DNA from: a candidate division WS1 bacterium
Lineage (GTDB): Bacteria > Armatimonadota > Zipacnadia > Zipacnadales > Zipacnadaceae
DNA: 43,510 nt
NCBI GenBank assembly: GCA_012523355.1
Contig: JAAYIR010000006.1
Span: forward strand, 1 to 43,510
Direction: 5' to 3'
A model generated the notes under the pieces. That model was not told where the DNA came from and searched no databases. It saw only the letters and a program-made list of their open reading frames with translations. The translations under genes were made by a program, and so were the position numbers. This document shows positions 1 to 8,980 of this stretch, one piece after another. Position 1 is the stretch's first letter, and the number at the start of each line of letters is the position of its first letter.

Positions 1-3000
1 CAATCGCGCGGGAGGCGCAAGGGTAAGTCCAGGCGACCATTGGTTACCCGGAAATAGCGGTTCAGGTCCACTGCGTTTCCGGCGGCGTCGGTGGCCCTAA
101 GCTCGATCACGTCGCGGTGTTGGATCGGCGTGCCAGCCTCGGTGACGATCGCCAGGCGCAGCAGTCCCTCCGTACCGGCCGGCAGGGAGCCAGGCGCCTG
201 GGTGCGCAGGCGGGTAATCCGCGCGGGAAGCAGCGCAAGGACGGCAGCATCCGTGGAGGCAAGATTCAGTTGTAGCGGCTGCCCGGCAGGCAGGGGGACC
301 TCAACGTGTCGCCGGAGGTCGTAGAGGACTTGGCCGGCGACGGAGGGGAGAGTGAGGGAGACGGTCTGCTCATCCCCCTGATCCTGCAGGGGGCCGGAGT
401 GGGTGCCGAAGTTGTTGGTGAGCTTGTGCGTGTCTCCCAGTGCTCCGGGCTTGCGCAAGTCGTTGATGATGAAGATGAACCGCGCCGGGCCGTCCAGCTT
501 CTCGTAGAGCCAGGCCTGGTCGGTATCCGCCAGGCGGAGCGGGGCCGGATGCTGGGCGCGGAACTCCTGGGCCCAGGTCTGCAGGGCCGCGACGGTCTCG
601 GGGCGTTGGGCACGGTCGGGGATGTCCAGCACGGTCGCGCCGGGGATCTCTGCCCGGCAGCGTTTATCGGTGACTACCAGACCACCGGCCTGGGCGTAGC
701 GGACCAGCTCGCGATGGATCGGCTCGGGCACGCGATGGGCGCCGAGCATAACCACCGCCGAGTAGTTCTTGAGCCAGCCGGCCCGGACGTGGTCATCGCC
801 AATCCAGTCGTAGCGCAGACGGGCCTCAGCCAGGGAGCGGGTGGTCTGGCGATTGAACCAGAACTGAATCCAGGCGTTGTCGCCGGGGCCTTGCCAGTAC
901 TGGCCATCGGTCTCGAGATAGGCGACGGGCACGGGGCCGGGAGGGAGGCCGCCGGTGAGCAGGCCCAGAGGGTAGAGCGTGGCCACGGTCTCCTTGAGCG
1001 TCTCCTTGAATCCGGGGAGCACGAAGCCCTTGCGGAGCTCACCCCAGCCGTAAAGACCCATGCGATCTAGCGGATTGGCGACGGTGATCCACAGGTATTC
1101 GCGCATCAGGTCGGGAGAGAGCAGAACGATCTTATCGTCCACGTGCATGGGCCAGGGATCCCAGAAGATGGTGCCGGGAGTGAGCTGGATCTGCTTGCCG
1201 GCCAGACGGGCCAGGCAAGTGACGCGGCTGAAGTCGGCCACCAGGCCGGAGGGGACGTGAGGGTAATGCCAGTAGTCGGCGAGGTCCAGACCTTCCCAGT
1301 CAGTGGGTGTCTGCGGCTGGTCGGTGAAGAAGAGGGTGTCCTTGACACCCTGATCACGCATGATTTGCGCCACCTGCTTGTGGAGCACCGGCCAGCCCTT
1401 GCCCTGGCGCAGGAACCATTGCGTGAAGCGATAGGCGGGATCCTCGGCGGGGAGGAGCGCCGGGGAGTCGGGGGGACCGGTGATCAGAAAGGGGTTGTAG
1501 TGCACCTCCGGAGGCGGCGAATCCAAACCGGTGGATTTCTTCAGCCACTCGGTGAACCAGGGCGCGGAGGGGGGTGTGGAGATGCCGACCTCGGTATTCA
1601 GCAGGGCGGAGAGAATGTGTGGGTAAGGGGCAACGCGCCGTCCGGCGGATTCGGCGGAGGCCAGGCTGGCCGGCAGGATGGCAGGGTCCAGGGGGTGCCA
1701 GCGGCGGGCATCCCAGCGGTAGGCGAGCAGCAGCCCGCGGCGCATAGAAGGTTCAGGGTCCGAGCCCAACTCAGCGGTGAAGCCCATCTGCGCGATATCA
1801 GAACCACTGCCCCAGCCGAGCACGGTGAAGTCCTTAAGGGGCAGGCTGGGGACGACCTCCAGGGTGGTGGCGACCTTGAGTGTGGCGTCGTTGGACTCCA
1901 GCCGCAGAGGGTACTTGCCGGGCGAGACCAGCCAGGGCTGCAGGGCTACGGTCTGCTCCTGGTCGGGCTTGAGGGTCAGGGGCTGGTGAAGGCCCAGGTC
2001 GGGGATAGTGAGCGTGGCGTTAACCGGCTCGCCGCGAGGAGTCGTGGTGACCAGCGTCAGCGGCAGCGGCGCCGTGGCCTCGCCGCGATGGAAGAGTAGG
2101 CGGTCCGGACGTTCAACGAGACAAGTGGGAAGTTGGTCTCGCAACGGGGCGGGGGCAGTGGCCAGAGACTGGAGGTCCGTGGGAGGAAGGGCCGCGTCCC
2201 AGAGGGCAACCTCATCCACGAAAGCGGAGGAGACGGCCCCCTCCAGGGTGGAGCCGCCGATGCGGAGCGGGGTGCTCTCGACGGGGTCGGCGGGGAGGTA
2301 GGCGCTGCGCGCCACCTCCTGGCCGTCGAGGAAGACGCCACACGTTTCGTTCTCCCAGGTCAGGGCGATGTGGTGCCAGGCGCCGTCGGACGTGGGGCGG
2401 AAGAGATTGTGAAAGGTGCCCTGGCCGGCCTTGAAGTTGACCTTGCCAACATCGCCGAGGTAGGTGGAATAGGTGCCGCAGACCCACATGGGATTCCACC
2501 AACCGCTGCCGGCTGAGAGGAAATGTCCACCGCGGGAGCCGCCGCCCTCGGGGGCCGGGAAACGCACCCAGCAGGACATGGTGCCCCGCTGCCCGCTGAA
2601 GTCGAAATTACGCAACAGGATGGAGAGCGTGTTGCCCGGGCGGCTCTCCCCGCCGGGGATCCAGGGGCCGGCGTAGTTCTTGCTGTGGGGGTGGACATCT
2701 ATCTGCTCCAGTTGCAGCTTCTGGGCTTCAACCGCAGCCGCAGGGGTGAGAAGCGTGAGCTTGACAGAAAGGGCCTGGCGCGTACGGCGGGCGTCCACAG
2801 TCAGCCCGGCGGTGACGCGCTGCCAGGTGTCAGTCAGTTCTACCTCCTGCGGTGTGGGCTTGCTCGCGAGGGGCTCGGTGACCTTGGCCTCGGGGTTCTT
2901 CTTGAGCGCGGCGGCGTTGGCGTCGAGGATCGGCTGCTGCCAGTCCGTGGCCTCGAGGTCGTCGGTCAGCTCCAGGCGGATCTTCGTGCCGGGTGTCTGG

Positions 3001-3431
3001 GAGCGGAGGTAGACGGCGGCCAGGAAGGACTTGGTGGGGCGGGGGTAGTGAGGGAGCTCATCCAGCTCGATCGGTGTGGTTTGCCAGAGCACGCCGGGCT
3101 GGCCGGTGGCGGTGAGCACCGGGGGGGAGCCGTTAAAGGTGAGCTTGACGCCCTCGCCGGCGGTGAAGCCGCTGGGAGCGGGACTGGCCTGTTCCGGGGG
3201 CAGAAGGTTCGCGTAGGGCGGCTCGAAGCGGTAGCTGCGCCCGAACTTCCCTTCGTGAAAGTACTGGCTGTCGAGCGAGAAGCGATGAGCGAGGTTGCCC
3301 TTGAGATGGGCAAGGTTGCCCTCATCGAAGCTGAGGTAGAAGACGGGGGCGGGGAGGGGCTGGGCGCAAAGAGCACCTATAGACCCCAGTAGAAGGGCGA
3401 ATGCGGCCAGGAGTAACCATCGGGTGTCCAT
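1..3431 (-). CDS. Secreted LamG-domain, glycosidase-like protein (C-terminus outside window)
   Basis: The reading frame is open from ATG 3431 to the left edge (at least 1143 codons, no stop), so the C-terminus is missing. A GGGAG Shine-Dalgarno precedes the ATG. Residues 1-24 form a signal peptide (basic start, Leu/Ala core, cut after ALCAQ), so the protein is exported. Residues about 28-60 (FYLSFDEG) and 264-400 (GTMSCWVRFP, WHHIALTWEN, FLDGQEV) are a LamG/concanavalin-like lectin fold, with an inserted beta-rich stretch between. The middle looks like a glycosidase TIM-barrel region. Residues about 874-930 (YSAVVMLGAHRVPE, AGGLVVTDKRCR) resemble the flavodoxin-like domain that follows the barrel in GH42-type enzymes. 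The last visible part is a beta-sandwich. Role inferred: binding and cleaving an extracellular polysaccharide. I do not identify the GH family or catalytic residues. Confidence 0.85.
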   Translation of the reverse strand, partial: MDTRWLLLAAFALLLGSIGALCAQPLPAPVFYLSFDEGNLAHLKGNLAHRFSLDSQYFHEGKFGRSYRFEPPYANLLPPEQASPAPSGFTAGEGVKLTFNGSPPVLTATGQPGVLWQTTPIELDELPHYPRPTKSFLAAVYLRSQTPGTKIRLELTDDLEATDWQQPILDANAAALKKNPEAKVTEPLASKPTPQEVELTDTWQRVTAGLTVDARRTRQALSVKLTLLTPAAAVEAQKLQLEQIDVHPHSKNYAGPWIPGGESRPGNTLSILLRNFDFSGQRGTMSCWVRFPAPEGGGSRGGHFLSAGSGWWNPMWVCGTYSTYLGDVGKVNFKAGQGTFHNLFRPTSDGAWHHIALTWENETCGVFLDGQEVARSAYLPADPVESTPLRIGGSTLEGAVSSAFVDEVALWDAALPPTDLQSLATAPAPLRDQLPTCLVERPDRLLFHRGEATAPLPLTLVTTTPRGEPVNATLTIPDLGLHQPLTLKPDQEQTVALQPWLVSPGKYPLRLESNDATLKVATTLEVVPSLPLKDFTVLGWGSGSDIAQMGFTAELGSDPEPSMRRGLLLAYRWDARRWHPLDPAILPASLASAESAGRRVAPYPHILSALLNTEVGISTPPSAPWFTEWLKKSTGLDSPPPEVHYNPFLITGPPDSPALLPAEDPAYRFTQWFLRQGKGWPVLHKQVAQIMRDQGVKDTLFFTDQPQTPTDWEGLDLADYWHYPHVPSGLVADFSRVTCLARLAGKQIQLTPGTIFWDPWPMHVDDKIVLLSPDLMREYLWITVANPLDRMGLYGWGELRKGFVLPGFKETLKETVATLYPLGLLTGGLPPGPVPVAYLETDGQYWQGPGDNAWIQFWFNRQTTRSLAEARLRYDWIGDDHVRAGWLKNYSAVVMLGAHRVPEPIHRELVRYAQAGGLVVTDKRCRAEIPGATVLDIPDRAQRPETVAALQTWAQEFRAQHPAPLRLADTDQAWLYEKLDGPARFIFIINDLRKPGALGDTHKLTNNFGTHSGPLQDQGDEQTVSLTLPSVAGQVLYDLRRHVEVPLPAGQPLQLNLASTDAAVLALLPARITRLRTQAPGSLPAGTEGLLRLAIVTEAGTPIQHRDVIELRATDAAGNAVDLNRYFRVTNGRLDLPLRLPRD

Positions 3432-3490
3432 GACTGTCTCCCTTCGGCAAAGTAGTAAGACTTACTTCGCGTGAGGAGGGGTAGAGACCT

Positions 3491-3629
3491 GCCTGAAAGG
3501 CTGCCTGGGGGCAGGGGGGCACGCCACTAGCCCGGCTAGCGCGAGGCGATCTCCTCAGCAGGTAGGTGAAGGAGACTGGCCCGGACGGAGGGAAGCCGCA
3601 GCAGGCGATGAGTACCGTATGCGGTGCTC
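3491..3629. other. Train of five short hairpins in a divergent intergenic region
   Basis: Between the divergent genes at 3431 (-) and 3691 (+) lie consecutive inverted repeats: GCCT-GAA-AGGC (3491-3501), CTGCC-TGGG-GGCAG (3501-3514), CTAGC-CCG-GCTAG (3527-3539), TCTCCT/AGGAGA (3550-3555 with 3570-3575), and an 8-bp stem GAGTACCG-TATG-CGGTGCTC (3610-3629). No convincing coding frame is seen. It could be a small structured RNA or a leader of the minus-strand gene. I could not match it to a named RNA family. Confidence 0.4.
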
Positions 3630-3637
3630 AGGGAATC

Positions 3638-3646
3638 TGATATACT
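3638..3646 (+). promoter_or_regulatory. Extended -10 promoter candidate for the DUF1638-HyuA gene
   Basis: TGATATACT at 3638-3646 reads as an extended -10 element (TGn plus TATACT, 5 of 6 matches to TATAAT). The -35 position is poor, as extended -10 promoters tolerate. Transcription would start near 3653, giving a leader of about 40 nt before the ATG at 3691. Confidence 0.45.
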
Positions 3647-3690
3647 CAGCATGACGTTAGGCATTCTCGCGATCAAGGAACGTACCGTAC

Positions 3691-6477
3691 ATGAAAATCA
3701 GAGTTGTGGCGTGTGGGGTGTTTGAGCCGGAGCTCCGCGCGCTTGTTCCTCAGTCCCCTCATGAGATTGAACTCCAACTGGCCGACGCAGGGCTGCATGA
3801 GCGCCCGGATCTTCTGCGGCGGCAGGCCCAGGAGGCCATTGACGGAGCCTCGGACGTGGAGGCCGTGGTGCTGGTCTATGGCCTGTGCGGTGGTGGCACC
3901 GCGGGTCTGGTAGCTCGCGAGGTCCCGGTCGTCATTCCACGCGTGCATGATTGCCTTACGCTCTTCCTGGGCTCACGGGCCGAGTACCGACGGCAGTTCC
4001 GCGCACATCCGGGGACTTTCTACCTGACTGCGGGCTGGTATGAGAAGAAAGTGGCGCCGCAGGGACGGCAGCCCTTTGCCAGCCGGGGGCAGAAACGGGG
4101 CGAGGAGCATCACCCGCACTTCCGGGAATGGGCGGAACGCTATGGTGAGGAGAACGCGCGCGCCATCGTGCATTTCTATGATAGCTGGAAGCGGAACTAC
4201 ACCCGCGCAGGGTTCATAGACACGGGCCTGGAGGAGCGTGAGACCTACGCGGCCTACGCCCAGGAGATGGCAGGTGAGTTCGGCTGGCAGTACACGAGGC
4301 TGGAGGGGCATACGGAACTGCTGCGCAGGCTGGTGCAGGGAGACTGGGAAGGTCCGGAGATCCTGGTCCTGGAGCCCGGGCAACGCAGCACCACCTCCCA
4401 TGACGATCGCGTCCTGACCGCCATGCGGATGGGCGGGGCGGCTTCTGCTCGACTAGCGGGTGCGGCGGGCCGGGACACTGGCGCAGCAGGAGAGGTGGGC
4501 GCGGAGTCGGAGCGGGCAGGGGGTTGGGGTTTGGGGATTGACGCGGGAGGGACTTTCACGGACTGTGCGTTGTTCGACTTCGGGGAGAATCGCGTACTCG
4601 CCAAGTCCAAGGCACCGACGACGCACCAGGACCTCCTGATCGGGATTGAGGAGGCGCTGACCAAGCTGGAACTGTCGGCCCCCGGGCAGATCAGCATGGT
4701 GGCGCTCTCCACCACCCTGGCGACCAACGCCATCGCAGAGGATAAGGGGGGCATGCCGGGCGCGATTCTGATGACGCCGGATGGCAAGCAGGACGCGCAG
4801 ATCACCTGGGAGCCCCAACGGGTGTTGTCTGCGCGGATGTCCATAACGGGGGAGGAACTGGCGCCGTTTGACGAGGCGGAGGCCCGGCAGGCGGTGCAGG
4901 AGCTGCTGGACGCGGGGGTGGAATCCTTTGCCGTCTGCGGGTATGCCAGTGTGCGTAACCCGGCGCATGAGCAGGAAGTGCGACGGGTAATCGGCGAGAG
5001 GTGTGCCCTGCCGGTGGTCTGCGGGCACGAGCTGGCCAATCACCTCAACTATGTCAATCACTTCCACACCGCAGCGCTCAATGCCCAGCTGCTGCCGGTC
5101 ATCCGGCGGCTGCTGGAGGCGGCGCACCAGGTGCTGGAGGCGCATGGGATCACGGCGCCGCTGATGGTGGTCAAGGGCGACGGCACGCTGATGACGGAGG
5201 GCTGGGCGCATGAGCGGCCGGTGGAGACGGTGCTCTCCGGGCCGGCGGCCAGCGTGGCAGGAGCTTCATACCTGACCGGGGAGCAGGAGGCCCTGGTGAT
5301 GGACATGGGGGGGACGACCACGGATGTGGCGCTGGTGGAGAACGGCATGGTGCGGGTCAGCGAGCAGGGGGCACGGGTGGGGAAGTGGCAGACCAGCGTG
5401 GCGGCAGCAGCGATCCAGACCGCGGGGCTGGGCGGGGACAGCTATGTGCAGTTCGGTTCGGACCGGCGGCTGCACATCGGGCCGCGGCGAGTCATGCCTC
5501 TGTGCAATCTGGCCCATGAGCATCCGGGCGTGCTTGAGCGACTGGAGGGTCTGGCGCCGGAGGGGGTCTATGAGAGGTCCTCGGCGGCGATCCTGGACTT
5601 CTTTGTGCGGGGGCGGGCACCCGTGCAGGCCGTGAGCGAACACGAGGCGCGGGTGCTCTCAGCGCTGAGCGACGGGCCGCTGCCAAGGATCGAGCTGAGT
5701 CGGCGGGTGGGGCTGGTCTCGCCACTGCTGCTGCATACTGAGAGCCTGGAGAGGCTGGGCTACGTGCAGCGGTGTGCGCTGACGCCCACGGACGTGCTCC
5801 ACGCCCGGGGAGAGTTTACGGCCTGGAGCGTGCCGGCGGCCAGGCGCGCGTTGGAGGTGTTTGCGGACCTGTACGGCCGACCGGTGGAGGAAGTGGCCGA
5901 CCTGATACTGCGAGAGGTCGTGGCCCGGCTGGGCTTTGAGGTTCTGCGCCATGAGCTGGGGGACGAGGTAGCGGAGCAGGGTTCGGTGGCCCAGGGGCTG
6001 CTGCAGGCGGCGGTGGAGGGGCGAGACCTGGGTGGGGTGCAGCTTGCGCTCACCTATGCCCGACCCCTGGTGGCGATTGGCGCGCCCGTGAGCTGCTTCT
6101 TCCCGCAGGTGGGGGCGCTCCTGAAGTCGCGAGTGATCATCCCGGAGCACGCGGAAGTGGCGAATGCTATCGGGGCGGTAGTGAGCGAGGTCACAATTCG
6201 AGAGAAGGGCCTGATCCGGCCCGGACAGTTCACCCAGTACGTGCTGCACTGGCGTGAGGGCATCTGTGGGTTCGAGAGCCTGGAGGAGGCAGTGCAGTCG
6301 GGCGGGGAGTTGCTGGCGGAACTGGCGGCGCAGCGGGCAACTCAGGCCGGGGCAGGGCAGCCGCGGGTGGCGGTGGAGGTGGAAGAGCGCCAGGCCCATG
6401 ACGCGGACGGCCGAGCCATGGTCGTGGAGGTGCGCCTGCAGGCCACTGCGGCCGGACGGCCGGCGCTGTGCGGATAG
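3691..6477 (+). CDS. DUF1638-hydantoinase/oxoprolinase (HyuA-like) fusion protein
   Basis: 928 residues; an AAGGA site lies about 10 nt before ATG 3691. Residues 1-235 are DUF1638: LVYGLCGGG (62-69), IPRVHDC (82-88), LFLGSRAEY and GTFYLTAGW are its hallmark blocks. Residues 236-279 are an Ala/Gly/Arg-rich linker. From about 280 the HyuA-type ATPase begins: GIDAGGTFTDC is the first phosphate motif of the ASKHA fold, MDMGGTTTDVAL the second, and FPQVGALL/VIIPEHAEVANAIGAV lies near the end. A stretch around 655-700 looks like a small winged-helix insert. No HyuB partner is adjacent. DUF1638 proteins and short HyuA-like ATPases are known near corrinoid methyltransferase genes, so I infer a role in corrinoid methyl transfer or ATP-driven activation rather than hydantoin hydrolysis. 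A MeTr gene lies convergently 39 bp downstream. Having both domains in one chain is unusual. Confidence 0.88.
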   Translation: MKIRVVACGVFEPELRALVPQSPHEIELQLADAGLHERPDLLRRQAQEAIDGASDVEAVVLVYGLCGGGTAGLVAREVPVVIPRVHDCLTLFLGSRAEYRRQFRAHPGTFYLTAGWYEKKVAPQGRQPFASRGQKRGEEHHPHFREWAERYGEENARAIVHFYDSWKRNYTRAGFIDTGLEERETYAAYAQEMAGEFGWQYTRLEGHTELLRRLVQGDWEGPEILVLEPGQRSTTSHDDRVLTAMRMGGAASARLAGAAGRDTGAAGEVGAESERAGGWGLGIDAGGTFTDCALFDFGENRVLAKSKAPTTHQDLLIGIEEALTKLELSAPGQISMVALSTTLATNAIAEDKGGMPGAILMTPDGKQDAQITWEPQRVLSARMSITGEELAPFDEAEARQAVQELLDAGVESFAVCGYASVRNPAHEQEVRRVIGERCALPVVCGHELANHLNYVNHFHTAALNAQLLPVIRRLLEAAHQVLEAHGITAPLMVVKGDGTLMTEGWAHERPVETVLSGPAASVAGASYLTGEQEALVMDMGGTTTDVALVENGMVRVSEQGARVGKWQTSVAAAAIQTAGLGGDSYVQFGSDRRLHIGPRRVMPLCNLAHEHPGVLERLEGLAPEGVYERSSAAILDFFVRGRAPVQAVSEHEARVLSALSDGPLPRIELSRRVGLVSPLLLHTESLERLGYVQRCALTPTDVLHARGEFTAWSVPAARRALEVFADLYGRPVEEVADLILREVVARLGFEVLRHELGDEVAEQGSVAQGLLQAAVEGRDLGGVQLALTYARPLVAIGAPVSCFFPQVGALLKSRVIIPEHAEVANAIGAVVSEVTIREKGLIRPGQFTQYVLHWREGICGFESLEEAVQSGGELLAELAAQRATQAGAGQPRVAVEVEERQAHDADGRAMVVEVRLQATAAGRPALCG

Positions 6478-6516
6478 TGAGTCGCGGCCACTCGCCTCAG
6501 GTGGGGTGGCAAGCAG

Positions 6517-7323
6517 CTAGTCGGGGAGCTTCCCCGCACGGAAGGCGGTCAGGTAGTTCATGCAGTACTCGTCGCGGCACAGGAGGGCCTCGGTGGCGCA
6601 GATCTGGGCCATGATCTGAGTATCCAGGGGGTCCAGCACCGCGGAGTCCATCCCCGCCTGCATGAACAGCGTCACCGCGACCCGGTTGAGGAGCTTGCGG
6701 TTGGGCAGGCCGAAGCTGATGTTGCTCAGCCCGGAGGTGACGTGCGCCTGGGGGTTGTGGTCCTTGATGGCCCGGATGGCGTCACAGATAAGCCCCACCA
6801 CCTCGGCCTGGGTGCTAACCGGGGTGATGATGGGGTCCATGAATATGCGTTCCGGCGGCAGGCCGGCCTGCTCCATGAGGAGGTCCATCAGGGGGAGGGC
6901 GGCCTGCTCGCGGTCGCCGGGGCGGGTGGGCATGCCCGCGTCGCTCAGCGCGAGAGCGACGACATTGCAGCCAGCGTCCTTCACGAGGGGCAGCATCTCC
7001 TGCTGACGCTCGCTCTCCAGCGAGATAGAGTTGATCATGGGCAGCGCCGAGCCGGTGTAGGCCTCCAGGGCGGCGGCCATGGCGTCGGGATTCGGTGTGT
7101 CGAAGCACAGGGGCTTGGCGGTCGCGGCCTGGGCGGTTTCAACCAGCCAGACTGCGTCCTTGATTTCCTGGTCGCCAACAGTGCCGGGGTTGACGTCAAT
7201 GAAGGCGGCGCCGGCCTCGTCCTGCTGCTGGGCCAGCCTGGAGATATACTCGCCGTTGCGCTCAGCAATAGCTTGCTTGATCTTCTTGCGTGTGCCGTTG
7301 ATGAGTTCACCGATGATGATCAT
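6517..7323 (-). CDS. Methyltetrahydrofolate:corrinoid protein methyltransferase (MeTr, AcsE/MtgA type)
   Basis: 268 residues; an AGAGGAAG site lies before ATG 7323. It is a pterin-binding TIM barrel that moves a methyl group between methyl-THF and the cobalt of a corrinoid protein, in the cytoplasm. Residues matching the pterin-binding set of Moorella AcsE (D75, N96, D160, N199) are visible as D75 (CFDTPNP), N98 (MINSIS), D163 (FMDPII) and N201 (GLSNISFGLP). The N-terminus IIIGELINGTRKKI is typical. Length matches the family (about 260-270). It is the last gene of a long minus-strand run, 60 bp after the sulfatase. No corrinoid protein or CODH/ACS subunit is in the window, so AcsE-type versus MtgA-type function cannot be decided. 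Confidence 0.92.
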   Translation of the reverse strand: MIIIGELINGTRKKIKQAIAERNGEYISRLAQQQDEAGAAFIDVNPGTVGDQEIKDAVWLVETAQAATAKPLCFDTPNPDAMAAALEAYTGSALPMINSISLESERQQEMLPLVKDAGCNVVALALSDAGMPTRPGDREQAALPLMDLLMEQAGLPPERIFMDPIITPVSTQAEVVGLICDAIRAIKDHNPQAHVTSGLSNISFGLPNRKLLNRVAVTLFMQAGMDSAVLDPLDTQIMAQICATEALLCRDEYCMNYLTAFRAGKLPD

Positions 7324-7383
7324 GGGAGCTTCCTCTCAGATGGTTGGGATAGAGTAACATTCCCTGCCAGCATGACGGGCGGT

Positions 7384-8829
7384 TCAGGCGACCGCCTCTG
7401 TGGGCGGCAAGGGGTCAATCGTCTCTGCCATGCGTGTGCTGAGCCTGACCAACAGTTCGGACTGAAGGTCACGAACCTGCGGCTGGTTCCATAAATTCGT
7501 CACTTCGCCGGGGTCTTCCTGCAAATCATAGAGTTCGCCGGTACTCAGATTATGTGCCACGGTGAGCGCGTAGTGGTCGGAGCGCAGGTGGGTGGCGTAG
7601 GCTCCGCCAAAGGGGCGGTAGCCTCCGGGGATGGATTGGTAGTATTCACTGTAGAGGTCCAGCCGGGGCTCGTAGGCATCACTCTGTCCGGTGAGTAGGG
7701 GCCACAGGGAGCGTCCCTGCATGCCAGCATAGGCGGGGAGCCCCAGCGCCGCGAGCACCGTGGGAGCCAAGTCTACCAACTCAACCAGGTAGCGAGTATG
7801 AAAGCCCGCCGGGATCTGGCCGGGCAAGCGGAGCAGGAGGGGCACCTGGATCATCTCCGGGTAGAAGTAGCAGCCTTGGAAGTAGATACCGTGGTCGCCG
7901 AGCATTTCGCCGTGGTCGGCGTTGAAGAGGACGAGAGTGTTCTTCTCCTGGCCGGTGGCACGCAGGGCCTCCAGAACGCGGCCCACCTGATAGTCAATAT
8001 GCGCGATCTTGGCCCAGTAAGCAGCGCGGATCAGGCGGTGGTCGGTGTCGTTCATCTGGTCCGCGGCAAAGTGGCCTGCCCCACTGCCCCAGACCCCGCC
8101 CCGGTCGTGGCGCTGGAAGGCGGGCTTGTTCTCCAACTCACCCGGCGTGTAGCGCGGGAGCGGGACCTGGTCGAGGTCGGCGAGATAAGGATCCAGGAAC
8201 TCGCGCGGTGGATCGAAGGGCTCGTGCGGGTCTTCGAAGCTACAGGTGAAGAACCAGGGCCGATCCACAGTGGCACTGACAGTGAGGAAGTTGATGGCGC
8301 GCTGGGCGGTCCAGCCGGCATTGCTGTGCTCGGCGGGCATCCCGTAGAAGATGTATTCTGAATCACCGACCGGGGTGCGGCGGAACTCCACGCCCTTCTC
8401 AACCAACCAGCCCGCATAGGCATTGGCTGGGGGGCCGGGGGGCCAGATGGACCAATCCATCACCACGTATCCGTCGTCAATCCTGCGCTCGCACCACTCC
8501 GCGACGTGTCCGGGAGCGAGGTGGAGCTTGCCGCCGTGCCCGCACATGTACCCCTCGTCCGCCAGCAAGCGGGAGATGAGCCGCTCGGTGGGGGGGAGGG
8601 CCTGGCCGTTGCGGCAGACGCGTGTCGTGCGCGGGTAGCGCCCGGTGAGGAAGCTCGCGCGGCTGGGTGAGCAGACTGGGCTCTGGGCAAAGGCACGTTC
8701 GAACAGTGCACCTTCGGCGGCGAGGCGGTCCAGGTTGGGCGTGGCTACGTGAGGATTGCCGTAGCAGCCCAGGGTGTCAAACCGCTGGCGGTCGGTGGTT
8801 ATCCAGAGAACATTTGGTGAGTTTGCCAT
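7384..8829 (-). CDS. Type I sulfatase (formylglycine-dependent)
   Basis: 481 residues from ATG 8829, chosen because the family fold starts at NVLWITTD; ATG 8880 would add 17 residues and neither start has a clear Shine-Dalgarno. C53 in CSPSRASFLTGRYP is the C-x-P-x-R site that is converted to formylglycine. Other family blocks are TDRQRFDTLGCYGN (metal Asp 13), FNADHGEMLGDHG (second metal Asp/His cluster) and the C-terminal LYDLQEDPGEVTNLW. It hydrolyses sulfate esters, probably from a polysaccharide or oligosaccharide. No signal peptide is seen from this start. The Cys form needs a maturase (FGE or anSME), which is not in the window. It lies between the ASRT-like gene and MeTr. Confidence 0.93.
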   Translation of the reverse strand: MANSPNVLWITTDRQRFDTLGCYGNPHVATPNLDRLAAEGALFERAFAQSPVCSPSRASFLTGRYPRTTRVCRNGQALPPTERLISRLLADEGYMCGHGGKLHLAPGHVAEWCERRIDDGYVVMDWSIWPPGPPANAYAGWLVEKGVEFRRTPVGDSEYIFYGMPAEHSNAGWTAQRAINFLTVSATVDRPWFFTCSFEDPHEPFDPPREFLDPYLADLDQVPLPRYTPGELENKPAFQRHDRGGVWGSGAGHFAADQMNDTDHRLIRAAYWAKIAHIDYQVGRVLEALRATGQEKNTLVLFNADHGEMLGDHGIYFQGCYFYPEMIQVPLLLRLPGQIPAGFHTRYLVELVDLAPTVLAALGLPAYAGMQGRSLWPLLTGQSDAYEPRLDLYSEYYQSIPGGYRPFGGAYATHLRSDHYALTVAHNLSTGELYDLQEDPGEVTNLWNQPQVRDLQSELLVRLSTRMAETIDPLPPTEAVA

Positions 8830-8892
8830 GATGTGTAGGGAGGGCAGCGTTGGCCCCTGCTCGGAGAAAACTTTCGTCATCTTGGTGGTGTT

Positions 8893-8967
8893 GAGCGGGC
8901 GGCAAGCGGCGCAGACGCCGCAAGCCGCCCCTACGCAGACACGGCGCACCGGCGAGACGCCGGTGCC
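8893..8967. repeat. Paired intergenic hairpins (GGGCGGC family and CACCGGCG hairpin)
   Basis: The first unit (8893-8935) folds as GGGCGGC AA GCGGCG - CAGA - CGCCGC AA GCCGCCC (8897-8930) and ends CCCTACG. The second is a perfect stem CACCGGCG-AGA-CGCCGGTG (8947-8965). On the minus strand both follow the stop codon of the ASRT-like gene and precede the sulfatase, so they could act as 3'-end or processing hairpins. The first belongs to a family with copies at 10512, 15085 and 16147. Confidence 0.7.
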
Positions 8968-8980
8968 ATCGAGAAGGCCC

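Noticed and set aside
306-2099. Long open frames on the plus strand opposite the first gene (306-1070, 1143-2099, 2523-3392).
   Set aside because: They are codon-aligned shadows of the GC-rich minus-strand LamG gene, without ribosome sites or recognisable domains.
3523-3630. A cobalamin riboswitch or SRP RNA, suggested by GCCACT, CCCGGACGGAGGGAAGC and GGGAAG-like pieces; also a resemblance of GAGTACCGTATGCGG to group II intron sequences.
   Set aside because: The ordered core motifs are missing: no complete B12 box context, no SRP GGAA tetraloop with the flanking internal loops, and no reverse transcriptase or intron domains.
3691-6477. Calling the plus-strand protein a hydantoinase or 5-oxoprolinase enzyme.
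   Set aside because: No HyuB subunit, a DUF1638 fusion partner and C1 neighbours argue against simple hydantoin or oxoproline hydrolysis.
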